From: Ignavibacteria bacterium
Lineage (GTDB): Bacteria; Bacteroidota; Ignavibacteria; Ignavibacteriales; Melioribacteraceae
Length of the DNA stretch: 5,270 nucleotides
Assembly: GCA_027347545.1 (NCBI GenBank)
Contig: DAIEQT010000075.1
Coordinates: 1-5,270 of the forward strand
Direction: 5' to 3'
Made by a program: the position numbers and the translations under genes. Numbering within the stretch: the first letter of the stretch is position 1; each line of letters starts with the position of its first letter. Positions 1 through 5,270 of this stretch are shown here, piece by piece. The notes beneath the pieces were generated by a model. That model worked only from the letters and a program-made list of their open reading frames with translations. It did not search any database and was not told where the DNA came from.

Positions 1-92
1 TAATGCCCGCGGTGTAATCCATCGAATGAACCAACGGTTACAACGGCATTCTTTGTTTTCTCTATTTCAGATCTATCTGAATAAACTTTCAT
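1..92 (-). CDS. ribF: Bifunctional riboflavin kinase / FAD synthetase, N-terminal fragment
   Basis: Only the first 30 codons (plus two bases) lie in the window; the gene continues past base 1. RibF phosphorylates riboflavin to FMN and adenylates FMN to FAD in the cytoplasm. The fragment contains VTVGSFDGLHRGH at residues 18-30, the start of the N-terminal FMN adenylyltransferase domain. GSFDG is the family's usual glycine-Phe-Asp-Gly turn, and HRGH is the HxGH nucleotide-binding signature of this nucleotidyltransferase superfamily. The ATG was chosen because it places this motif about 18 residues in, as expected for the family, and because it overlaps the truB stop as ATGA. There is no recognisable Shine-Dalgarno sequence before it, so translation is probably coupled to truB (inference). 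ribF commonly follows truB in this operon. The C-terminal riboflavin kinase domain cannot be assessed. Confidence 0.93.
   Translation of the reverse strand, partial: MKVYSDRSEIEKTKNAVVTVGSFDGLHRGH
89..92 (-). promoter_or_regulatory. truB/ribF ATGA stop-start overlap
   Basis: The ribF start ATG and the truB stop TGA share four bases (ATGA on the minus strand). No purine-rich ribosome binding site precedes it, so reinitiation by ribosomes finishing truB is the likeliest route to ribF translation. The overlap is seen directly; the coupling is inferred. Confidence 0.75.
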
Positions 93-802
93 GCAACTGC
101 AATCGGGATAATTGTGTAATGTTCTCTAAACTCATCTATCGTTAACGCATCTTCAACATCGTACTCGCCAACTTTTGTTCTTCTTAACTCGCGCAAGTAC
201 GCGCCGCATCCAAGCTTCTTTCCAAAATCGTGCGCAATCACTCTTATGTACGTTCCTTTAGAGCAAGCAATTTCAAAATGTACATTCGGCAAATCAATCT
301 TAGTTATCTCAAATTTTGAGATGAAGATTTTCTTCGGCTCACGTTCAATTTCAATGCCTTTTCTCGCCATGTGGTAAAGTGCTTTGCCATCTTTCTTAAT
401 AGCGGAAAACATTGGCGGAGTTTGCAACTGCTCACCTAAGAATTCCCTTTTTACTTTATGAATCATCTCTTCGGTAATTCCTTCATAACCATTTTCGGAA
501 TCATAGAATGTTTCCAAATCGTAAGAAGGAGTTGTCTTACCGAGAGATATAACTCCGGTATAAGTTTTTTCAACTGTAAGAAGCTGCGTAATCTCTTTGG
601 TTTTTCTTCCGGTACAAATAAGCACAAGTCCCGTTGCCATCGGATCCAACGTTCCGGCATGACCAACCTTTTTAACGCCGGTAGCTTTTCTTACTTTGTA
701 CACAATATCAAAGGACGATTTTTTTAACTGCTTGTCAATCAATACAACTTCGCCGCTTTCGAATTGCGGCTCGTAATCACTCGTCGTTTTTCTGGTTATC
801 AT
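89..802 (-). CDS. truB: tRNA pseudouridine-55 synthase TruB (short form without PUA domain)
   Basis: TruB isomerises U55 in the T-loop of most tRNAs to pseudouridine and also acts as a tRNA folding chaperone. The 237-residue protein carries the TruB catalytic motif GHAGTLDPMATG at residues 47-58, with Asp53 as the predicted nucleophile. It also has EKTY with the active-site Tyr81, the SAIKKDGKALYHMARKG block at 133-149, and CSKGTYIR (180-187) with Arg187, followed by YLRELRRTKVG (202-212). It ends about 25 residues after that block, so the C-terminal PUA-sized domain of the roughly 314-residue Escherichia coli enzyme is absent, as I expect for FCB-group TruB. Residues 1-16 precede the conserved core (SGEVVLIDK at 16-24). 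The chosen ATG lies inside rbfA, and a start a few codons later at a non-ATG codon cannot be excluded. A weak purine-rich AAGAAG lies about 10 bases upstream. Confidence 0.97.
   Translation of the reverse strand: MITRKTTSDYEPQFESGEVVLIDKQLKKSSFDIVYKVRKATGVKKVGHAGTLDPMATGLVLICTGRKTKEITQLLTVEKTYTGVISLGKTTPSYDLETFYDSENGYEGITEEMIHKVKREFLGEQLQTPPMFSAIKKDGKALYHMARKGIEIEREPKKIFISKFEITKIDLPNVHFEIACSKGTYIRVIAHDFGKKLGCGAYLRELRRTKVGEYDVEDALTIDEFREHYTIIPIAVA
777..802 (-). other. 26-base overlap of rbfA 3' end and truB 5' end
   Basis: The rbfA stop lies at 777-779 while the truB ATG is at 800-802, so the last codons of rbfA are also read in another frame as the first codons of truB. The rbfA segment encodes its hydrophilic tail (after about residue 112) and the truB segment encodes a poorly conserved extension, so neither folded domain is compromised. 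This supports the overlap being real, although the true truB start could be slightly downstream. Confidence 0.7.
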
Positions 803-1139
803 TTTCGTGAATCTTCTTGAACAAATCTTCCATCTTCTCTACATAATCAATTGTATCATCTATGAAGAAAACCAACTCGGGCACGAAACGGAGTGTCATC
901 TTGTGCGCTAGTTCGCTTCGTATCATTCCTTTCATTTCATTCATAATTTCTAAAAACTCATCGCGCAATTCTTTTTCGTAAACAGAGAGATAGATTTTCG
1001 CTTGTTTTAAATCCGGGCTAACTTTTACGTTAGTAACGGTTATCAACCTAAATCTTGTATCATTAATTTTATGAAGCAAGATCAAGCTTATTTCATCTTT
1101 AATCTGGTTAGAAACTTTTTGTAATCTAAACGATGCCAT
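777..1139 (-). CDS. rbfA: 30S ribosome-binding factor A
   Basis: RbfA is a small single-domain KH-fold protein that binds the immature 30S subunit near the 5' end helix of 16S rRNA. It is needed for late 16S maturation and for growth in the cold in Escherichia coli. The 120-residue protein covers the whole family: the opening helix FRLQKVSNQIKDEISLIL (4-21), the strand TVTNVKVSPDLKQAKIYLSV (34-53), the helix MNEMKGMIRSELAHKM (66-81), and the closing RFVPELVFFIDDTIDYV (84-100). A short hydrophilic tail rich in Asn, Asp and Lys follows (about 111-120). Length is normal for the family. The start is fixed by the TAATG junction with infB; a purine-rich AAGAAG stretch inside the last infB codons may serve as a weak ribosome binding site. 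Its place directly after infB is the classic arrangement. Confidence 0.97.
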   Translation of the reverse strand: MASFRLQKVSNQIKDEISLILLHKINDTRFRLITVTNVKVSPDLKQAKIYLSVYEKELRDEFLEIMNEMKGMIRSELAHKMTLRFVPELVFFIDDTIDYVEKMEDLFKKIHENDNQKNDE

Positions 1140-1141
1140 TA
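1137..1141 (-). promoter_or_regulatory. infB/rbfA TAATG stop-start overlap
   Basis: The infB stop TAA and the rbfA start ATG share one base, giving TAATG on the minus strand. This geometry favours translational coupling, helped by an upstream AAGAAGAAG purine run within the infB 3' end at roughly 9-17 bases before the ATG. The overlap is seen; the coupling is inferred. Confidence 0.75.
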
Positions 1142-3835
1142 GTCAAGCTTCTTCTTTGTCTCGATAAGTTTATAAGTTTCGATGACGTCGCCAACTTTTA
1201 TATCGTTAAAGTTGTTGATACCAACACCGCACTCAAATCCGCGTTCAACTTCTTTCACATCATCTTTGAAACGTTTAAGTGATGAGAAGTCACCTTCGTA
1301 AATCGCGATTCCATCTCTAAATAAGCGGAGTTTATGTTTGCGGTCAACTTTACCATCGGTAACATAGCAGCCTGCAATCGTTCCAACTTTTGGTACTTTG
1401 AAGATGTCGCGGACTTCAATAGTTGCAACGTTTTCTTCGCTAACAACAGGAGAGAGCATTCCTTCGAGAGCAGATTTCACTTCGGCAATTGCATCATAAA
1501 TAATATTGTAAAGACGAATATCAACTTTTTCTGCTTCGGCAAGTTTGCGTGCATTAATATTCGGGCGCACGTGGAAACCAATAATGATAGCCTTGGAAGC
1601 GGTTGCAAGAAGTACATCGCCTTCGCTGATTGCACCAACACCTTTATGAATTACATTTACTGAAACTTCCGCGTTGGAAAGTTTCATCAACGAGTCGGAA
1701 AGTGCTTCTATGGAACCATCCACGTCACCTTTAACGATGATTGGCAATTCCTTAAATCCACCTTGCGAAATTTGGCTTGCAATTTCATCAAGAGTAATAT
1801 GGTGAACTTGACGGTGATCTTGCTCGCGTTTCAACTGCATGCGCTTAATACTTGTTTCGCGTGCTTCACGTTCAGATTCAACGATTGCAAAAACATCACC
1901 GGCTTGCGGTGCTGTTTCAAATCCAAGAACTAGAACCGGAGTTGACGGACCGGCTACAAATACTTTTTTGCCGCGTTCATCAAACATTGCGCGTACACGT
2001 CCGTGTGTAACACCTGCAATAAACGGATCGCCAATTTTCAACGTTCCTTTTTGTACTAGAACAGTTGCGGTAACACCTCTTCCTTTATCAAGCTGGGATT
2101 CTATGATTGTTCCTCTGGCAAAACGATCCGGATTAGCTTTCAAATCAAGAAGTTCTGCTTCAAGTATAATTTTCTCTAAGAGTACATCAATGTTCTTTCC
2201 GAGTTTAGCGGAAACTTCAACACATTGATATTTGCCGCCCCATTCTTCAACTAGAATATTCTTTTCAGCTAACTGCTGTTTAATTCTTTCGATGTTCGAG
2301 TTCGGCTTATCAACCTTGTTGATTGCAACGATGATTGGAACATTTGCAGCTTGCGCGTGATTGATGGCTTCAACTGTTTGCGGCATCACTGCATCATCGG
2401 CAGCTACTATAAGAACAACAATATCCGTAACTTTTGCACCACGAGCACGCATAGCAGTAAAAGCTTCGTGACCGGGTGTATCTAAGAACGCAATTTCTTT
2501 TCCATCATCCAAAGCAACTTTGTAAGCACCAATGTGTTGTGTAATTCCACCAGCTTCACCGGCAACAACATTTGCTCTTCTAATAAAATCCAGTAAAGAA
2601 GTTTTACCATGATCTACGTGACCCATGATTGTAACAACTGGAGGACGGAATTTGAGAGTTTCTTCAGCGTCCGGTACATCGGCATCAATTTCATTCTGAT
2701 ATTCTTGTTGAAGTTCGATATCAAATCCAAAGTCATCTGCAATTAAAGTAATTGTTTCAACATCTAATCTTTGGTTGATAGACACCATCAATCCAAGCGA
2801 AATACATTTAGAAATTACATCGCTCACCGGAACTTTCATTAGGTTAGCAAGTTCGTTCACAGCGATAAATTCAGTAACCTTAATTGTTTTCTGTTCAAGA
2901 ATTTTTTCTTCTAGAATTCTTTCTTGTTCTTCAGCTTTCTCTTTACGCTTTTTCTTTCTAGCTAATGCACGATCGCCGAGAGCCGAATCATCCATGCTAA
3001 GCATTGTTTTACGGATAGCAGCTTCAACTTCTTGTTTATCAACTTCAAAACGTTTTAGCTTTTTCTTTTTCTTTGCCGGAACCGGTTCTTCTTTACCTTC
3101 TTCGCCAGGCTTACCGGTTTTCTTTTTAGCCTTCAGTACTTTTTTCTTTTTCTTATCTGCCTCAGACTCGGTTGCAGGTGCAGCGCCAGTTGTTGGAGCA
3201 GCTTTCTGTTGAGGTGCAGAAGGTTTTGCAGGTTGTGTTTCTCTTGATGTTTCTTTTGGTCTTTCTTCCGGTTTAGGTCTTCTCTTGTTGAGCTCCATTT
3301 TGCCAACAATAGTTAAACCTTTCTTCTGTGTTTCTAATCTCTTTTCAGTTTCTGTTTTGAATATCTTAGGACCATCATCAGTAGTTACAACTTGTTCAGC
3401 TTCGGTTTCTTCAGATATTTCTTCTACTTCTTCTTGGGGTTCGCCAACTTCTTCTTCAACAACACTTTCAACCGGTTCTTCTGTAGCAGCAGTTTCCGCA
3501 GTTTCTTCAACTGCCGGAGCTGTTTCAACTACATGTGTTTCATGAGCTTGAGCTGCTTCATGTTTTACCTCAGCTTTCGGTTCCGGCTCAGGTTCAGTAT
3601 GATCGCCACGTTTCTTCTGGAACTCTTCAATTTTCTTGTAATGTTTTTCAGCTTTCTCAATATCCTTCTTAAAAAACATTTTGATGTCGTTCATCATTTC
3701 ATCGGTTATTAAAGTCATATGATTTTTGACTTCGTAACCTTTTTTCTGCAAGAACTCCATCAAACTTTCTGTTGAAAGGTTGAATTCTGAAGCGAGTTTG
3801 TAAAGCCTAATTTTTGGTGCATTTGGTTCCGACAT
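1139..3835 (-). CDS. infB: Translation initiation factor IF-2
   Basis: IF2 is the GTPase that brings formyl-methionyl initiator tRNA to the 30S subunit and promotes 50S joining. The 898-residue protein begins with an IF2N-type domain ([21 protein letters not shown], about 9-29, to about 55). A long charged linker follows (about 75-315), then a second IF2N-like domain (about 317-372). The G domain (about 397-565) has G1 GHVDHGKT at 405-412, G2 with Thr432 in [11 protein letters not shown]3 DTPGH at 452-456 with the catalytic His456, G4 NKVD at 506-509, and G5 SAK at 542-544. Domain II (about 570-655), domain III (about 675-790) and the C-terminal initiator-tRNA-binding beta-barrel (about 795-895) follow. 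All GTPase motifs are intact. The length is near that of the 890-residue Escherichia coli protein. The start is supported by the N-terminal domain beginning within ten residues and by a partial GGGA ribosome binding site. Confidence 0.98.
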   Translation of the reverse strand: MSEPNAPKIRLYKLASEFNLSTESLMEFLQKKGYEVKNHMTLITDEMMNDIKMFFKKDIEKAEKHYKKIEEFQKKRGDHTEPEPEPKAEVKHEAAQAHETHVVETAPAVEETAETAATEEPVESVVEEEVGEPQEEVEEISEETEAEQVVTTDDGPKIFKTETEKRLETQKKGLTIVGKMELNKRRPKPEERPKETSRETQPAKPSAPQQKAAPTTGAAPATESEADKKKKKVLKAKKKTGKPGEEGKEEPVPAKKKKKLKRFEVDKQEVEAAIRKTMLSMDDSALGDRALARKKKRKEKAEEQERILEEKILEQKTIKVTEFIAVNELANLMKVPVSDVISKCISLGLMVSINQRLDVETITLIADDFGFDIELQQEYQNEIDADVPDAEETLKFRPPVVTIMGHVDHGKTSLLDFIRRANVVAGEAGGITQHIGAYKVALDDGKEIAFLDTPGHEAFTAMRARGAKVTDIVVLIVAADDAVMPQTVEAINHAQAANVPIIVAINKVDKPNSNIERIKQQLAEKNILVEEWGGKYQCVEVSAKLGKNIDVLLEKIILEAELLDLKANPDRFARGTIIESQLDKGRGVTATVLVQKGTLKIGDPFIAGVTHGRVRAMFDERGKKVFVAGPSTPVLVLGFETAPQAGDVFAIVESEREARETSIKRMQLKREQDHRQVHHITLDEIASQISQGGFKELPIIVKGDVDGSIEALSDSLMKLSNAEVSVNVIHKGVGAISEGDVLLATASKAIIIGFHVRPNINARKLAEAEKVDIRLYNIIYDAIAEVKSALEGMLSPVVSEENVATIEVRDIFKVPKVGTIAGCYVTDGKVDRKHKLRLFRDGIAIYEGDFSSLKRFKDDVKEVERGFECGVGINNFNDIKVGDVIETYKLIETKKKLD
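3050..3601 (-). other. Low-complexity, charge-segregated linker of IF-2
   Basis: This part of infB encodes residues 79-262 and divides by composition. An acidic Glu/Val/Ala-rich half (about 79-150) is followed by a mixed stretch, then a Pro/Ala/Gln-rich segment (about 187-222). A strongly basic block comes last, with two five-lysine runs at 228-232 and 255-259. It has no folded-domain signature and is predicted to be disordered. In DNA it appears as purine-rich GAA/GAG and AAA/AAG repeats on the coding strand (pyrimidine-rich on the plus strand). A long variable linker between the N-terminal domain and the G domain is usual in IF2. Confidence 0.8.
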
Positions 3836-3861
3836 TAGAAAATCCCAAGTTTAAATTTTTG
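3836..3861 (-). promoter_or_regulatory. nusA-infB spacer with partial ribosome binding site
   Basis: This is the largest gap in the window, only 26 bases. It is A+T-rich and contains GGGA (3843-3846) seven bases before the infB ATG, which can act as a weak Shine-Dalgarno sequence (GGA core). There is no inverted repeat or T-run that would form a terminator, so transcription should continue from nusA into infB. No ylxR or L7Ae-like gene lies here, unlike the Bacillus arrangement. Confidence 0.6.
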
Positions 3862-5112
3862 TTAGTCTTCTTCTTCTTCAAATTGATTTTCAAGAATCTC
3901 AATAATCTCTTTTGCTTTTGCTTCGTCAATTCCTTCAATCTCTTTCAACTTATCAAGCCCGGCTTTTAGTACTTCAACCGCAGTTTCAAAGTTGTTATTG
4001 ATCAACAAGTCAACAATATCGCTGCCAAGTTCTTCGCGGAGTTCCGGCAACTCAACATCTTCATCATATTCTTCAAGTGGTTTTTCAACACGGATAACTT
4101 CAATGTCGTAGCCGGTAAGTTTCATTGCAAGACGGATGTTTACACCGTTACGTCCTACAATCAACGATACTTGATCGCTATCGGCAGTAACCGTGCATTT
4201 CTTTTCGTCCTCATCAATTTCTATTTGCTTTAATTTAGCCGGTGCAATACATCTTTGGATAAATACAACCGGATCTTCCGAATAGCTGATTACATCAATG
4301 TTTTCGTTGTTCAATTCGCGGACTATTGCGTGAATGCGAACTCCTTTCATACCAACGCAAGCGCCCACAGCATCAATTCTTGTATCGTTCGATTCAACAG
4401 CAACTTTGGCTCTTTCGCCGGGTTCCCGTGCAATACCTCTAATTTCAATCACTCCGTCATAGATTTCCGGAATTTCAATTTCAAACAATCTGCGTAAGAA
4501 TAAATTATCAGCACGAGAAATTATAATAAGCGGACCATTCTGAGTTTTCTTAACATCTTTAACAACCGCACGGACTGTATCGCCTTTGCGGTATTTTTCG
4601 CGCGGAATCTGTTCAATGCGCGGAAGGAGTAATTCATTTTTGTTGTGGTTAACAAGAACATCATTGCGGCGTACCTGGTAAATATCGCCGACAACAATTT
4701 CACCTATCATCTCACCGTATTCACCGTAAATAAGGTCTTTTTCAATTTCTCTAATTTTTTGATTTAAGCTTTGGCGGGCTAAGTTGATTAATCTTCTTCC
4801 AAAGTCTTTCAACTGAAGTTTTTCAACATAATCTTCGCCAACTTCAAGCCCGTCATCATTTCCTTTTTCATTTACTTCTTCTATGCTGATTTGAGTTGCC
4901 GGATCAACAACTTCATCAACAATAGAGCGCTCAAGGAATATTTCGATGTCGCCTTTATCCATATTAACAACAACATCGTACTTGGCTTCAAGTCCGTATT
5001 TCTTTTTAACCATTAATCCGAAAATCTCTTCTATGATTCCGGCGAGAACATCCTTATCAAGGCTTTTCTCGCGTACCATCTGCGAAAAGGATTCTACTAT
5101 CTCGGTGTTCAT
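3862..5112 (-). CDS. nusA: Transcription termination/antitermination factor NusA
   Basis: NusA binds RNA polymerase and nascent RNA, stimulates pausing and intrinsic termination, and takes part in antitermination of rRNA operons. The 416-residue protein has the polymerase-binding N-terminal domain (about 1-125). An S1 domain follows (about 135-200, GEIVVGDIYQVRRNDVLVN, ending in LIIISRAD). Two KH domains come next, with GACVGMKGVRI at 250-260 and IVGRNGVNIRLA at 318-329, both keeping the GxxG loop (GMKG and GRNG). After residue 358 one helix-hairpin-helix-like unit is visible (IVDLLINNNFETAVEVL to KAKEIIEIL). The chain ends in an acidic tail encoded by four GAA codons and GAC. It is shorter than the 495-residue Escherichia coli protein, which has two acidic repeat domains. 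The start is fixed by a good AGGAG five bases upstream and by the family's usual N-terminus. Confidence 0.98.
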   Translation of the reverse strand: MNTEIVESFSQMVREKSLDKDVLAGIIEEIFGLMVKKKYGLEAKYDVVVNMDKGDIEIFLERSIVDEVVDPATQISIEEVNEKGNDDGLEVGEDYVEKLQLKDFGRRLINLARQSLNQKIREIEKDLIYGEYGEMIGEIVVGDIYQVRRNDVLVNHNKNELLLPRIEQIPREKYRKGDTVRAVVKDVKKTQNGPLIIISRADNLFLRRLFEIEIPEIYDGVIEIRGIAREPGERAKVAVESNDTRIDAVGACVGMKGVRIHAIVRELNNENIDVISYSEDPVVFIQRCIAPAKLKQIEIDEDEKKCTVTADSDQVSLIVGRNGVNIRLAMKLTGYDIEVIRVEKPLEEYDEDVELPELREELGSDIVDLLINNNFETAVEVLKAGLDKLKEIEGIDEAKAKEIIEILENQFEEEED

Positions 5113-5117
5113 TTATT

Positions 5118-5122
5118 CTCCT
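5118..5122 (-). promoter_or_regulatory. nusA Shine-Dalgarno sequence AGGAG
   Basis: AGGAG on the minus strand stands five bases before the nusA ATG, a close match to the anti-Shine-Dalgarno complement. It overlaps the second of two tandem rimP stop codons (TGA TAG GAG). It is the only strong ribosome binding site in the window. Confidence 0.85.
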
Positions 5123-5123
5123 A

Positions 5124-5270
5124 TCAGAAACTAATTAAAACTTTTGCTTGGGTGATATTTTTAAACTCTATTTTGGTTTCTCCGCCTTTTTCCGCAAAGA
5201 ATAGGTTTTCACCTTCAATGCGTAAAAGTTTAGCGGTTAATTTTTTCTCTTCGTTGTCTTCTTTATGCAG
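5124..5270 (-). CDS. rimP: Ribosome maturation factor RimP, C-terminal fragment
   Basis: The last 48 codons of a leftward gene lie here; its start is beyond base 5270. RimP binds the 30S subunit early in assembly and aids maturation of its head. The fragment reads LTAKLLRIEGENLFFAE (residues 11-27 of the fragment), then TKIEFKNITQAKVLISF to the stop. This is the pattern of the RimP C-terminal SH3-like beta-barrel, in which an 'IEFxxIxxAKL' strand closes the domain. Identification rests on this pattern together with position directly before nusA, where rimP is nearly always found. The frame ends in TGA at 5124-5126, followed immediately by TAG (5121-5123). Only 11 bases separate it from nusA. 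The N-terminal domain cannot be judged. Confidence 0.88.
   Translation of the reverse strand: MHKEDNEEKKLTAKLLRIEGENLFFAEKGGETKIEFKNITQAKVLISF

Noticed and set aside
3050..3155. Possible programmed frameshift at the A-rich lysine runs of infB
   Set aside because: The runs mix AAA and AAG, and no in-phase X XXY YYZ heptamer of the A AAA AAG type is present. The reading frame stays open to the intact GTPase domain, and I see no clear downstream stem-loop.
2775..3212. 145-codon plus-strand frame rich in Ser and Phe
   Set aside because: It lies wholly inside infB, and its Phe runs are the reverse of the lysine AAA/AAG runs. No domain is recognisable.
3296..3298. Internal ATG at infB codon 180 as the start of a shorter IF2 isoform, as in Escherichia coli
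   Set aside because: No Shine-Dalgarno-like sequence precedes it at suitable spacing (upstream reads GTTGGCAAA). The same applies to Met278 and Met281, so an isoform cannot be supported from sequence.
3285..3545. Ser/Thr-rich open frame on the plus strand opposite infB
   Set aside because: It is the antisense shadow of the Glu-rich infB linker: GAA/GAG codons read backwards give TTC/CTC and related Ser/Phe codons. It has no ribosome binding site and no family resemblance.
3836..3861. Internal terminator or promoter between nusA and infB
   Set aside because: The gap is 26 bases with no GC-rich hairpin plus T-run and no room for a spaced -35/-10 pair. A promoter within the nusA coding sequence cannot be judged by eye.
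3865..3879. Trinucleotide repeat (GAA) at the 3' end of nusA as a phase-variable tract
   Set aside because: There are only four perfect units in an acidic protein tail. Changes by whole triplets would not shift the frame, so a switching role is unsupported.

Overview
The window is one uninterrupted, leftward-reading (minus strand) block of the conserved translation and transcription-factor operon. In order of transcription it holds rimP (C-terminal end only), nusA, infB, rbfA, truB and ribF (N-terminal end only). Both outer genes run off the window. There is no gene-free stretch longer than 26 bases, and I see no tRNA, rRNA, mobile element, CRISPR array, promoter or terminator.

The DNA is A+T-rich: four 60-base lines that I counted average about 39% G+C. 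The gene order rimP-nusA-infB-rbfA-truB-ribF, with nothing of the YlxR or L7Ae type between nusA and infB, fits the Chlorobi/Ignavibacteria side of the FCB (Bacteroidota-Chlorobiota) group. So do a TruB without a C-terminal PUA-sized domain and an InfB whose second N-terminal domain reads [13 protein letters not shown] infer an Ignavibacteria-like organism; this is a placement by protein style and gene order, not by search.

Layout: 5124-5270 is the RimP C-terminus, which ends in a tandem TGA-TAG stop. The Shine-Dalgarno sequence for nusA (3862-5112) begins on that second stop. A 26-base spacer separates nusA from infB (1139-3835). From there on the genes overlap: infB/rbfA by one base (TAATG), rbfA/truB by 26 bases, and truB/ribF by four bases (ATGA). 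Such packing implies one polycistronic message with coupled translation.

The products form a coherent set. RimP and RbfA mature the 30S subunit, InfB (IF2) places initiator tRNA and joins the subunits, NusA couples RNA polymerase pausing, termination and antitermination to the transcript, TruB makes the conserved T-loop pseudouridine in tRNA, and RibF makes FMN and FAD. All complete genes keep the key motifs I could check. I found no undescribed system here; the findings are modest observations on gene junctions and lineage-specific protein architecture.
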